The notes under the pieces are model-generated. The model ran no database searches and was not told where the DNA came from. It saw nothing but the letters and a program-made list of their open reading frames with translations. Source: Phytohabitans flavus (GTDB lineage: Bacteria > Actinomycetota > Actinomycetes > Mycobacteriales > Micromonosporaceae). Taken from it: a stretch of DNA of 64,000 bases. Shown here in pieces: positions 50,674 to 58,871 of the stretch. The translations under genes and the position numbers were made by a program. The stretch is taken from assembly GCF_011764545.1 (NCBI RefSeq), contig NZ_AP022870.1:3270001-3334000 (forward strand), in the 5' to 3' direction. How positions within the stretch are numbered: position 1 is the first letter of the stretch; every line of letters starts with the position of its first letter.

Positions 50674-51186
50674 ATGGGCGTCGAGCGGATACGGCCGTTC
50701 CGGCCGCGGATACCGGCGTTCCTCGCGTACGCGCTGCACGCGCTCCTCGCGGAGAACGCCTTCTACCGGCGGCTGGCCGCGTACGTCGAGCGGCGTCCGG
50801 TGCTGTACCGGTGGTTCACGGCGGGCGAGCGGGTCACCAAGGAGCGGCTCTTCGGCTGCCGGATGTGTGGCCAGTGCGCGCTGCCCACCACCGGGTACGC
50901 GTGCCCGATGACCTGCCCCAAGCAGCTGCGCAACGGGCCCTGCGGCGGGGTGTCGCCGGACGGCTCGTGCGAGGTGGACCGTACCCAGCAGTGCGTCTGG
51001 GTCACGGCCTGGACCCGCGCGAAGGATGCGGGCCGGGACGCGGACCTCGACCTGCTCCAGCGTCCGGTGGACAACCGGCAGTGGACGCGCAGCTCGTGGA
51101 TCAACTACTGGCAGGGGCGGGACGAGGGGCTGGCCGTCGCCTACGACGATGACGACCCGCACCCGGCGCTGGCGGGCCGGCGATGA
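50674..51186 (+). CDS. MTHFR C-terminal-type cysteine-rich protein (MetV-like partner of MetF)
   Basis: The 170-residue protein has eight conserved Cys between about 67 and 115: CRMCGQC, CPMTCPK, NGPCGG, CEV and CVW. This is the pattern of the methylenetetrahydrofolate reductase C-terminal domain (MetV of acetogens), which binds metal or Fe-S and pairs with a MetF-type catalytic subunit. GAGGAGGGG precedes ATG 50674, and the stop overlaps the metF start (ATGA). It is the first gene of a seven-gene operon and probably an electron-transfer or docking subunit for the reductase. Confidence 0.85.
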   Translation: MGVERIRPFRPRIPAFLAYALHALLAENAFYRRLAAYVERRPVLYRWFTAGERVTKERLFGCRMCGQCALPTTGYACPMTCPKQLRNGPCGGVSPDGSCEVDRTQQCVWVTAWTRAKDAGRDADLDLLQRPVDNRQWTRSSWINYWQGRDEGLAVAYDDDDPHPALAGRR

Positions 51187-52145
51187 GCGAGTCTGGCCTG
51201 AAAGCGCGGACGGCGGCCAGCGGGCTGCGCGGTGCGCTGGCCGACGGACGGTTCGTGGTGACGGCCGAGGTGGCGCCGCCGCGGGACGCGGACACCGAGG
51301 CGATCGCGCGCAAGGTCGGCGCGCTGCGCGGGTGGGTGGACGCCGCGAACGTGACCGACAACCAGGGCGGCAACGTCCGGATGTCCAGCCTCGCCGGCAG
51401 CATCCTGGTGCAGCGTGCCGGGCTCGACCCGGTGATGCAGCTGACCTGCCGCGACCGCAACCGGCTCGCCTTGCAGTCCGACCTCATCGGCGCGGCGGCG
51501 CTCGGCATTCGCAACGTGCTGCTGCTCACCGGGGACCATCCGACGCTCGGTGACCACCCGGACGCCAAGCCGGTCTTCGACCTCGACGGGGTGCAGCTGG
51601 TCTGGACCGCGCGGACGCTCCGCGACGAGGGGACGCTGCTGTCCGGCAAGCGGCTCGGGGTACGGCCGTCGTGGCTGATCGGCACGGTGGAGAACCCATT
51701 CGCCCCGCCGGCCGAGCTGCGGGCCCGGCGCCTGGCGAAGAAGGTGGCCGCGGGCGCGGAGTTCGTGCAGACGCAGTACGTCTTCGACGTCGACGCCTTC
51801 GCCCGCTGGCTGCGCCCACTGCGCGACGAGGGCGTGACCGAGCGGTGCGCGGTGATCGCCGGGGTGGGGCCGATCCGGTCGCGGCGGATGCTGTCGTTCC
51901 TGACCGGCACCGTGCCCGGCATCCACGTGCCGGAGTCGGTGCGCAGGAGGCTGGCCGGTGTGCCGGAGCAGCGGGTCGAGGAGGAAGGGCGGCGCGTCTG
52001 CGTGGAGACGATCGAGGCCCTGGCCGCGCTCGACGGCGTGCGCGGCGTGCACCTGATGGTCTTCGGCCATGAGGACGAGGTACCCGACATCGTGCGGCAG
52101 GCCGGGATCCGGCAGGCCACGAAGGGTGGCGACGATGCTGATTGA
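51183..52145 (+). CDS. metF: Methylenetetrahydrofolate reductase (MetF family)
   Basis: The 320-residue flavin TIM-barrel has TAEVAPPRDADTEAIARKV near residue 28, NVTDNQGGNVRMSS near 55, LTCRDRNRLALQSDL near 86, LLLTGDHPTLGDHPDAKPV near 108 and FVQTQYVFDVDAF near 195. These are the MetF catalytic and FAD-binding segments; the usual catalytic Glu is in AEVAPP. It reduces 5,10-methylene-THF to 5-methyl-THF, the methyl donor for the core methionine synthase three genes on. Both ends overlap the neighbouring genes. Confidence 0.88.
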   Translation: MSESGLKARTAASGLRGALADGRFVVTAEVAPPRDADTEAIARKVGALRGWVDAANVTDNQGGNVRMSSLAGSILVQRAGLDPVMQLTCRDRNRLALQSDLIGAAALGIRNVLLLTGDHPTLGDHPDAKPVFDLDGVQLVWTARTLRDEGTLLSGKRLGVRPSWLIGTVENPFAPPAELRARRLAKKVAAGAEFVQTQYVFDVDAFARWLRPLRDEGVTERCAVIAGVGPIRSRRMLSFLTGTVPGIHVPESVRRRLAGVPEQRVEEEGRRVCVETIEALAALDGVRGVHLMVFGHEDEVPDIVRQAGIRQATKGGDDAD

Positions 52146-53514
52146 CTTCCGGCCGCACGCGCGGCTCCGCTCCGGCAAGCCGGTCGACCTCACGGCCTCG
52201 GTCGGCCCGGTCGTCTCCGCGCTCGCGGACTCCGAATGGGACCTCGGCCGGGTGCGCGTGGTCTGCGACTGGGTGCAGTACAAGGAAAACTTCCGCGACG
52301 CCGTGGACCTTCGGCCGATACTGTCCACTCCGGAGGGTCTGGAGGTCGCCGTCGACGTCCGGCGCGGCCCCGGCGTCCCGAGCCTGAGCGGCGACTCAGG
52401 CGACCGGGCCTACCTCGAAGACTGGGTGCCCGGCTCGGCGAGCTGCGTCTGGGACTTCAACGCCCTCTACTGGAGAGCGTTGGAGCTGTGGGAGAAGTCG
52501 TCCGGCCGGGGCTACGAGCAGGCGCTGCCGGGCGGCGAGAGCGACGCCCGCAACCGCGACGCCGCCCACGAGGTGATCGAAGGGCTCTTCGACGTCTGGG
52601 AGACGCTGGAGCTCAAGGCGGCCCTCCCCGAGGAGTTGGTCGTCGTCGAGCTCGGCGTCGGCAACGGCAACCAGGCCAAGGTATTCCTCGACGAGTTCCG
52701 CCGCCTGGACCGCGCTCGGGGCACCGACTACTACCGTCGGCTGCACTACCTCATGTGCGACTACTCCCAGCACGTCCTCGACCTCGCCGGTGAGACCGTC
52801 GCCGACCACGCCGGCCGGGTCAGCTCGGTCGCCCTCGACGCTACGCGGCCGCTGACCTCGCTGGGGTTCCTGAAGTACAAGGTGTTCCTCGTCTACGTGT
52901 CCAATGTGTACGACAACCTGCCGACCGACGAGGTGGCCCAGATCGGCGGTCGCACGTATGCGGTGCAGACCCGCGCCTACCTGCCCGCACAGGGCGCGAA
53001 GACGGATCTGGTGCACAAGCTGCTCCGCCTCGGCCCGCTGCTGCTGACCGAGGTGGCACCCGAGGAGTTCCCCGACCTCGACACGGCCGTGGCGTTCTGG
53101 CGGCAGGCGTGGTCGACGGTGCGCCTGGAGGAGCGGTACGTGCCGCTGCCCGGGCTCGACGAGTACGCGGTCACGCCGAAGTTCAGCGGCGAGGCGCTTC
53201 GCCCGCTGCTGGAGTCGGGAGCCGACGTGCGCATGCACGTGAGCAACGGCGCGGTGGCCAGCTTCACCGACAGCCTCCAGCTCCTGCACCCGTACGGCCG
53301 GCTGATCTGCCACGACATCTTCGTCACCGGCGTGGAGGGGTATCGCAGCCAGTTCCGCGGCCCGGGCAAGTACGACGGCTCGGTCGTCAACTGGGTCAAC
53401 GGCCCGCTGATCGCCCACATCGGACGGCGGTGTGGCTTCGACGTCCACTTCGAACAGTTCCGGCACCGTACCGCCGGCAACATCGTGACGATGACCGCCC
53501 AGGTGAGGGAGTGA
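52135..53514 (+). CDS. SAM-dependent methyltransferase, MidA/NDUFAF7-like fold, unknown substrate
   Basis: The protein has 459 residues. The SAM-binding motif I is VVVELGVGNGNQ at 169-180, followed by YLMCDYSQHVLDLA near 210 and the motif IV-like VYVSNVYDNLPTDEV near 260. The C-terminus (YGRLICHDIFV, then GPLIAHIGRRCGFDVHFEQF) resembles MidA-type methyltransferases, and about 165 N-terminal residues form a domain I do not recognise. It overlaps metF by 11 nt and precedes the methionine synthase gene by 2 bp. It is the only SAM consumer in an operon that makes and recycles SAM, and so is probably its purpose. The acceptor is unknown. Confidence 0.72.
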   Translation: MLIDFRPHARLRSGKPVDLTASVGPVVSALADSEWDLGRVRVVCDWVQYKENFRDAVDLRPILSTPEGLEVAVDVRRGPGVPSLSGDSGDRAYLEDWVPGSASCVWDFNALYWRALELWEKSSGRGYEQALPGGESDARNRDAAHEVIEGLFDVWETLELKAALPEELVVVELGVGNGNQAKVFLDEFRRLDRARGTDYYRRLHYLMCDYSQHVLDLAGETVADHAGRVSSVALDATRPLTSLGFLKYKVFLVYVSNVYDNLPTDEVAQIGGRTYAVQTRAYLPAQGAKTDLVHKLLRLGPLLLTEVAPEEFPDLDTAVAFWRQAWSTVRLEERYVPLPGLDEYAVTPKFSGEALRPLLESGADVRMHVSNGAVASFTDSLQLLHPYGRLICHDIFVTGVEGYRSQFRGPGKYDGSVVNWVNGPLIAHIGRRCGFDVHFEQFRHRTAGNIVTMTAQVRE

Positions 53515-53516
53515 CC

Positions 53517-54554
53517 ATGGCGCTACCGCTGCTGCCCACGACGGTCGTCGGCTCGTACCCCGTGCCGGAGTGGATGGAACGACTCAAGACCGAGTACTTC
53601 CGCGGCAAGATGAGCTACGGCCAGCTCCAGGAAGTGCACGACATGGCGGTCAAGGCGGCCCTGCGTGACCAGGAGCTGGCCGGGATCGACATCGTCTCCG
53701 ACGGCGAGCTGCGCCGGGACAACGACATCGACTACACGCTCGCCCGGATGCCCGGCATCGAGATCCCCGAGCCGGTCAAGGATTTCTACTTCGACTACTA
53801 CGAGGCGCGGGCGGCCGCGCTCCCCGAGGTGACCGGGCCGTCGCCGCTGGGGCTGGCCGCCGACTACGCGTTCACCTCGGCCCAGACGAAGGCGCCCGTC
53901 AAGTTTTCGTTCACCGGCCCGTTCTCGCTGTCCTGCCGGGTCCACGACCGCGGCCGGTTCAGCCAACGCGACCTGGTGATGGCGATGGCGCGGGTGCTCA
54001 ACGCCGAGGCCCGTGCCCTGGCGGAGCTGGGCGCGACGCTGCTCCAGATCGACGAGCCGTTCCTGGCCGGGCACACCGACCAGGTCGCGCTCGCGGTCGA
54101 CGCGATCAACGCGGTAACCGACGGCGTCGACGTCACCTGGGCGCTGCACGTCTGCTACGGCAACCGGTACGCCCGCCCCTCCTGGGAAGGGCACTACGAC
54201 TTCCTCTTCCCCGACGTCCTTCAGGCCGACGTCGACCAGCTCGTGCTGGAGTTCGCCCGCAAGGGCGACGGCGACCTGACGATCATCGACAAGTTCGGCT
54301 GGCCCGGCGCTGTCGGGCTCGGCGTCGTCGACGTGAAAAGCGACGAGGTCGAGACCCCCGAGCTCGTCGCCAACCGCATTCGCCGGGCTCTGCGGCACAT
54401 CGGGGCCGACCGGCTCCTCGTCAACCCGGACTGCGGGCTGCGCAACCTGAGCGCCGTGACCGCGCGGGCGAAGCTGGCCGCGATGGCCCGCGGCGCCCGG
54501 ATGGTCCGGGACGAGCTACCTTCCCTCTCCGTCTCGCAAGGAGCGACACCGTGA
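53517..54554 (+). CDS. Core methionine synthase (MetE C-terminal-domain type, cobalamin-independent)
   Basis: At 345 residues it corresponds only to the catalytic C-terminal barrel of Met[14 protein letters not shown] starts it, [10 protein letters not shown] lies near 61, LLQIDEPFL near 175, and the zinc ligands are His211 and Cys213 in LHVCYGN with a further Cys in NPDCGL near 305. Core enzymes of this size may use methyl donors other than polyglutamylated methyl-THF. Here metF in the same operon argues for methyl-THF. It makes methionine for the MetK gene it overlaps (GTGA). Confidence 0.85.
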   Translation: MALPLLPTTVVGSYPVPEWMERLKTEYFRGKMSYGQLQEVHDMAVKAALRDQELAGIDIVSDGELRRDNDIDYTLARMPGIEIPEPVKDFYFDYYEARAAALPEVTGPSPLGLAADYAFTSAQTKAPVKFSFTGPFSLSCRVHDRGRFSQRDLVMAMARVLNAEARALAELGATLLQIDEPFLAGHTDQVALAVDAINAVTDGVDVTWALHVCYGNRYARPSWEGHYDFLFPDVLQADVDQLVLEFARKGDGDLTIIDKFGWPGAVGLGVVDVKSDEVETPELVANRIRRALRHIGADRLLVNPDCGLRNLSAVTARAKLAAMARGARMVRDELPSLSVSQGATP

Positions 54555-55780
54555 GCAAAGTGGACTTTCTCTTCACGTCCGAGTCGGTCACCGAAGGGCA
54601 CCCGGACAAGGTCGCGGACGCGATCTCCGACGCGGTGCTCGACGCCGCGCTGACCGCCGACCCACAGTCGCGGGTCGCCTGCGAGACCCTCGTCACCACC
54701 GGCATGGCCGTGCTCGCCGGCGAGATCACCACGCCGGTGCAGCTCGACTACACGCGCATCGTCCGCGACACGATAACGCGCATCGGGTACGACGACGGCG
54801 CGTACGGCTTCGACGGCGAACACTGCGCCGTGCTCGTCGCGCTGGACCGGCAGTCGCCGGACATCGCGCAGGGTGTCGACCAGGCGCAAGAGCACCGCGA
54901 AGGGCTCTCGGACGACGCGTTCGACCGGGTGGGTGCCGGCGACCAGGGCATGATGTTCGGCTACGCCTGCGACGAGACGCCCGAGCTGATGCCCATGCCG
55001 ATCACGCTCGCCCACCGCCTGGCCCGAAGGCTGGCCGAGGTGCGCCGCACCGGCGTCGTCGACTACCTGCGGCCGGACGGCAAGACGCAGGTGACGATCC
55101 GGTACCGCGGCGGGGTACCGGTCGGGATCGAGCGGGTGCTCGTCTCCACCCAGCACGCCGAGGAGGCGACGGCCGACCGCATCCGCGCGGACATGTGGCA
55201 GCACGTGGTGGCCCCGGTCCTCCCTCCTGAGCTGTACGACGCCGCCGAGTTGCGCGCGGGGCTGCTGGTCAACCCCACCGGGCGGTTCGTCATCGGCGGG
55301 CCGGTCGGCGACGCCGGGCTCACCGGCCGCAAGATCATCATCGACACGTACGGGGGTTTCGCCCGCCACGGCGGCGGCGCGTTCTCCGGCAAGGATCCGT
55401 CCAAGGTGGACCGCTCGGCGGCGTACGCGGCCCGTTACGTGGCGAAGAACGTGGTGGCCGCCGGGCTGGCGAGCCGGGCCGAGGTGCAGGTGGCGTACGC
55501 GATCGGCGTGGCCCGGCCGGTCTCGCTGCTGGTCGACACGTTCGGCACCGAGCGCGTCGACCCCGCCCTGATCGACCGGCTCGTCGAGGACTGCTTCGAC
55601 CTGCGCCCGGCGGCGTTCCGCGGCTACCTCGGCCTGCACAGCCCCATCTACGCGGCCACCGCCTCGTACGGCCACTTCGGACGCTCCGATGTGGACCTGC
55701 CGTGGGAGCGCACCGACCGGGCGGAGGAGCTGCGGAAGGCCGCCGGCCTCGCCGAGCCCGCGGTGGTGCGGGCGGCATGA
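54551..55780 (+). CDS. metK: S-adenosylmethionine synthetase
   Basis: The 409-residue protein is a typical Met[21 protein letters not shown] at the N-terminus, [20 protein letters not shown] near 135, and the phosphate loop [19 protein letters not shown] near 275. It makes SAM from methionine and ATP. GTG 54551 overlaps the methionine synthase stop. Whether this is the only metK of the genome or a pathway-dedicated second copy cannot be told here. Its place beside a methyltransferase and adenosine kinase favours a dedicated role. Confidence 0.95.
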   Translation: MSKVDFLFTSESVTEGHPDKVADAISDAVLDAALTADPQSRVACETLVTTGMAVLAGEITTPVQLDYTRIVRDTITRIGYDDGAYGFDGEHCAVLVALDRQSPDIAQGVDQAQEHREGLSDDAFDRVGAGDQGMMFGYACDETPELMPMPITLAHRLARRLAEVRRTGVVDYLRPDGKTQVTIRYRGGVPVGIERVLVSTQHAEEATADRIRADMWQHVVAPVLPPELYDAAELRAGLLVNPTGRFVIGGPVGDAGLTGRKIIIDTYGGFARHGGGAFSGKDPSKVDRSAAYAARYVAKNVVAAGLASRAEVQVAYAIGVARPVSLLVDTFGTERVDPALIDRLVEDCFDLRPAAFRGYLGLHSPIYAATASYGHFGRSDVDLPWERTDRAEELRKAAGLAEPAVVRAA

Positions 55781-56688
55781 CCACGACCGTCTCCGAGCGG
55801 CCCGCCACGCGTGCGCCGATCGAGCCCGCCGAGGCCGGCGACATCGCCCGCCTCGTCGTGTCCTGCTCGGACGGACCGGGCATCGTCGCGCTGATCACCT
55901 CGTTCCTGCACCGGCACGGGGCGAACATCCTCCAGTCCGACCAGTTCTCCACCGGTGCCACGGGCGGCCGGTTCATGCTCCGCACCGAGTTCCACCTCGC
56001 GCGGCTGCGGGAGCGGATGCACCTGCTGGAGCGGCAGTTCGACGTCGAGGTGGCGCGGCGGTTGGGCGCGGAGTTCCGGCTGCGGGCCGCGGCTACGCCC
56101 ACCCGCGTGGCGATCTTCGTGTCCCGGTACGACCACTGCCTGCTCGACCTGCTGTGGCGGGCCCGGCGTGGTGAGCTGCCGATCCAGGTGGCCGCTGTGG
56201 TGTCCAACCACCCCGACCTGGAGCCCGACGTGGCCGCGTTCGGCACTCCGTACGTGCATGTGCCAGTCACCCGGGCCACCAAGCCGGCCGCCGAGCGGGT
56301 CCAGCTCGACCTGCTCCGCGGCGAGGTGGACCTCGTGGTGCTGGCCCGGTACATGCAGATCCTCTCCGGCGACTTCCTCGACCAGGTCGGTGTACCCGTG
56401 ATCAACATCCACCACTCCTTCCTGCCCGCGTTCGCCGGCGCCAGCCCGTACGAGCAGGCCAGGCAGCGCGGGGTCAAGCTCATCGGCGCCACCGCCCACT
56501 ACGCCACCGAGGACCTTGACGAGGGGCCGATCATCGAGCAGGACGTGGTGCGCGTCTCGCACCGGGCCGGCGTCGCCGACCTGAGCCGCAGCGGCGCCGA
56601 CATCGAGCGCACCGTGCTCGCCCGCGCGGTCGGCTGGCACTGCGCCGACCGCGTCTTCGTCCACGGCACCACGACGGTGGTGTTCTGA
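55777..56688 (+). CDS. purU: Formyltetrahydrofolate deformylase
   Basis: The protein has 303 residues. An N-terminal ACT domain (about 25-100: [20 protein letters not shown]) precedes the formyl-transferase-like domain. Its catalytic segments are [22 protein letters not shown] near 210 and [21 protein letters not shown] near 240, holding the Asn-His-Asp set. It hydrolyses 10-formyl-THF to formate and THF. In this operon it would free THF and shape the C1 pool. The ACT domain suggests amino-acid control, known for methionine/glycine in E. coli PurU. ATGA and TGATG overlaps link it to both neighbours. Confidence 0.92.
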   Translation: MTTTVSERPATRAPIEPAEAGDIARLVVSCSDGPGIVALITSFLHRHGANILQSDQFSTGATGGRFMLRTEFHLARLRERMHLLERQFDVEVARRLGAEFRLRAAATPTRVAIFVSRYDHCLLDLLWRARRGELPIQVAAVVSNHPDLEPDVAAFGTPYVHVPVTRATKPAAERVQLDLLRGEVDLVVLARYMQILSGDFLDQVGVPVINIHHSFLPAFAGASPYEQARQRGVKLIGATAHYATEDLDEGPIIEQDVVRVSHRAGVADLSRSGADIERTVLARAVGWHCADRVFVHGTTTVVF

Positions 56689-57677
56689 TGGCGGCCGGCC
56701 CGATCGCGGTCACCGGCTCGATCGCGACCGACCACCTCATGCACTTCCCCGGCCGGTTCCGCGAACAGTTCATCGCCGAACGCCTCGACCGGATCTCGCT
56801 GAGCTTCCTCGTCGACGACCTGGAGATCCGGCGCGGCGGGATCGCCGCGAACATCGCCTTCTCCCTCGGCGTCCTCGGCCGGCGCCCGGTCCTCGTCGGT
56901 GCCGTCGGTGCCGACTTCGCCGACTACCGCTCGTGGTTGGAACGGCACGGCGTCGACTGCGGCGGCGTGCTGACCGTCGAGGGCGCGCACACGCCGCGGT
57001 TCACCTGCACCACCGACGAGGACCAGTGCCAGATCGCCTCGTTCTACCCGGGCGCCATGGCCGCCTCGGCGAGCATCGACCTCGCGCCGATCATCGCCTC
57101 CCGAGGGGTGTCGCTCGTGCTCGTCGGGGCGAGCGCCCCGGAGGCGATGCTCGCCCACACCGCCCAGGCACACCAGCTCGGCGTGCCGGTCGCCGCCGAC
57201 CCGTCGCAGCAGCTGCCGCGCCTGGACCGGGACGAGTGCCGGGCGCTTGTCGACGGCGCCGCGTACCTGTTCACCAACGAGTACGAGTGGGAGCTGCTGG
57301 TACGCCGCACCGGCTGGTCCGAACGCCAGATCACCGACCGCGTGGGCATGCGGATCACCACGCTGGGCGGCAAGGGAGCGCGCATCGCCACCCGCGGGGA
57401 GGCCGAGATCCAGGTGAACGCGGTCCCAGCCCGCCAGATCCTAGACCCGACCGGCGTAGGCGACGCGTTCCGCGCCGGCTTCCTAGCCGGACTCGACAGC
57501 GGCCTGCCGGTCACCCACGCGGCGCAGCTAGCCTCGCTGGTGGCCACCGCGGTGCTGGAGAGCGTCGGCAGCCAGGAGTGGACACTGACACCCGCCGACG
57601 GCACCGCCCGCCTCACCGACGCCTACGGCCCCGAAGCCGCCGCCGCGATCACCCCCTACCTGCCAACATCCACCTGA
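56688..57677 (+). CDS. Adenosine kinase (PfkB family, mycobacterial type)
   Basis: The 329-residue PfkB kinase has IRRGGIAANIAFSLGVLG near 45-62, as in the actinobacterial adenosine kinases. ITTLGGKGARI lies near 222, and DPTGVGDAFRAGFLAG near 250 holds the catalytic Asp and anion hole. It would phosphorylate adenosine released when S-adenosylhomocysteine is cleaved, closing the SAM cycle. The S-adenosylhomocysteine hydrolase itself is not in this window. The operon ends here, 12 nt before a terminator-like hairpin. Confidence 0.87.
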   Translation: MAAGPIAVTGSIATDHLMHFPGRFREQFIAERLDRISLSFLVDDLEIRRGGIAANIAFSLGVLGRRPVLVGAVGADFADYRSWLERHGVDCGGVLTVEGAHTPRFTCTTDEDQCQIASFYPGAMAASASIDLAPIIASRGVSLVLVGASAPEAMLAHTAQAHQLGVPVAADPSQQLPRLDRDECRALVDGAAYLFTNEYEWELLVRRTGWSERQITDRVGMRITTLGGKGARIATRGEAEIQVNAVPARQILDPTGVGDAFRAGFLAGLDSGLPVTHAAQLASLVATAVLESVGSQEWTLTPADGTARLTDAYGPEAAAAITPYLPTST

Positions 57678-57689
57678 GAAACGGCCGCC

Positions 57690-57719
57690 GCCCGCCTCCA
57701 ACACAGCCCGGAGGCGGGC
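57690..57719 (+). terminator. Terminator-like hairpin after the SAM operon
   Basis: GCCCGCCTCC (57690-57699) and GGAGGCGGGC (57710-57719) form a perfect 10-bp G+C stem around a 10-nt loop, 12 nt after the adenosine kinase stop. No T-tract follows. The position supports intrinsic termination. Confidence 0.65.
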
Positions 57720-57746
57720 ACGCACCGGTGGTGACCTCTTCAGGCA

Positions 57747-57865
57747 ATTTGCCCCCGTCCGCGCCAGCGGCGGACCGTATGCTCCCGCGGGCACCGCTCC
57801 GGCCGGCGGCTCGCTAGCGCTCCCCGAACCCCCGACCTCCACTGCCAGCCCCGCGGGTCAAGCCC
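57747..57865 (-). repeat. Repeat B, copy 2 (opposite strand)
   Basis: This is the reverse complement of the family at 29015 and 58704, sharing CGTATGCTCCCGCGGGCACC and CGGCGGCTCGC blocks. A fragment of the same end recurs at about 58016-58052 (CTGCCAG, GGTCAAGCCC). The interval 57720-58871 holds no gene, only repeats A and B and the hairpin at 58141-58201. Confidence 0.65.
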
Positions 57866-58140
57866 ACCCCACACCACCCACGCCGCCAGCCCGCCGCCGC
57901 GAACCCAAGGCCGCCAACCCGGCCCCGCCAGCGCGGGGCCGCCAGTCCGGCACCGCGCCGCGCAACGGTCGGTGGTGCTGTCGCGGACGCACTTGCTCTG
58001 CTTCCCTATGGTCGCCCCGACTTCCGCTGCCAGGCTCGCCGGTCAAGCCCATCCCGTCGCTGCGGGGCGTAGAGAACTGGTCGGAACTGCCCGCTGGTCC
58101 CCCGCCCGCCGCGTCCGTCACGGGACCAATCAAGATCTCG

Positions 58141-58201
58141 ACAAAATCCCTGATTTTGTTGCCTCAACCCTCGCGGGAAGCACCAAAATCAGGGATTTTG
58201 T
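58141..58201. repeat. Perfect 18-bp inverted repeat in the intergenic region
   Basis: ACAAAATCCCTGATTTTG (58141-58158) and CAAAATCAGGGATTTTGT (58184-58201) are exact complements with a 25-nt loop. Each arm is itself a small palindrome (AAAATC-CCT-GATTTT), so the site can form one long or two short hairpins. It is strikingly AT-rich for this genome. Confidence 0.7.
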
Positions 58202-58294
58202 CTGGATCATGACCGGCATCGTGGTGGTGCGTCGCTGGGGTGGCTACCTCTATGCCAACGGCGGGAGATCTCCGCCTGGCTCGTCGGGGCGTGG

Positions 58295-58401
58295 CCTTGA
58301 TCGGTGGGTGCTCTGCTTGTCCGTGGCGCGAAATTGCCCCTCCAGGGGAAATTTCTCGACACAATCGCAGTGCGACACCGTGCTGCTCACGTCGATCAAG
58401 G
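58295..58401. repeat. Repeat A, copy 2 (MITE-like hairpin element)
   Basis: This copy is 107 bp with perfect ends CCTTGATCG (58295-58303) and CGATCAAGG (58393-58401). The centre ATTGCCCCTCCAGGGGAAAT matches the inner stem-loop of the other copies, and the outer stem is imperfect. It is followed about 300 bp later by repeat B copy 3. Confidence 0.75.
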
Positions 58402-58703
58402 AAATCTACGGCCGCCGGCCTTGAGCGGCGTCTTCGCGTGAAGGTTTGACCCCGTCAACGCGAATCTGCGGCCGCCGGCCCTCGATCGACCCCCGACCCC
58501 GAAAGCTCCATATAGCGAGCAAAGCAAGACATCTTGCCCACAACACCCGGCCGACCGGCGCGAGGTGAGATCGCCAGCCTAACGGCGGCGCTCTCCCGAG
58601 GCCCTTTCGGGGCGCGTTTGGGTGTCCGTCCACAATGGTCCGGTCCGCGATCCACAGCCCGTCCCGGTCGGCGCGTCCAGGCGCGGTGGCACGAGCACCT
58701 GCG

Positions 58704-58823
58704 GGGCTTGGCCCGCGGAGCTGGCAGCGGAGGCCGGGGATTTCGGCGAGCCCTGGCGAGCCGCCGGCCGGAGCGGTGCCCGCGGGAGCATACGGTCCGC
58801 AGCTGGCGCGGACGGGGGCAAAT
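58704..58823 (+). repeat. Repeat B, copy 3
   Basis: This copy has the same orientation and length as the one at 29015-29134, with blocks GGGCTTGG, CGCGGAGCTGGCAGCGGAGG, GGTGCCCGCGGGAGCATACG and GCTGGCGCGG. It ends about 50 bp before the stop of the convergent amidohydrolase gene. Confidence 0.7.
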
Positions 58824-58871
58824 CTGGCTGAAGGAACACGCGGCGAGCGCGAACCGGCCCTGAAAGGTCGC

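Noticed and set aside
57680..58860. Small coding genes in the repeat-rich interval (several open frames on both strands)
   Set aside because: The frames coincide with repeats A and B, lack Shine-Dalgarno sites and show no recognisable domain; high G+C alone keeps frames open.
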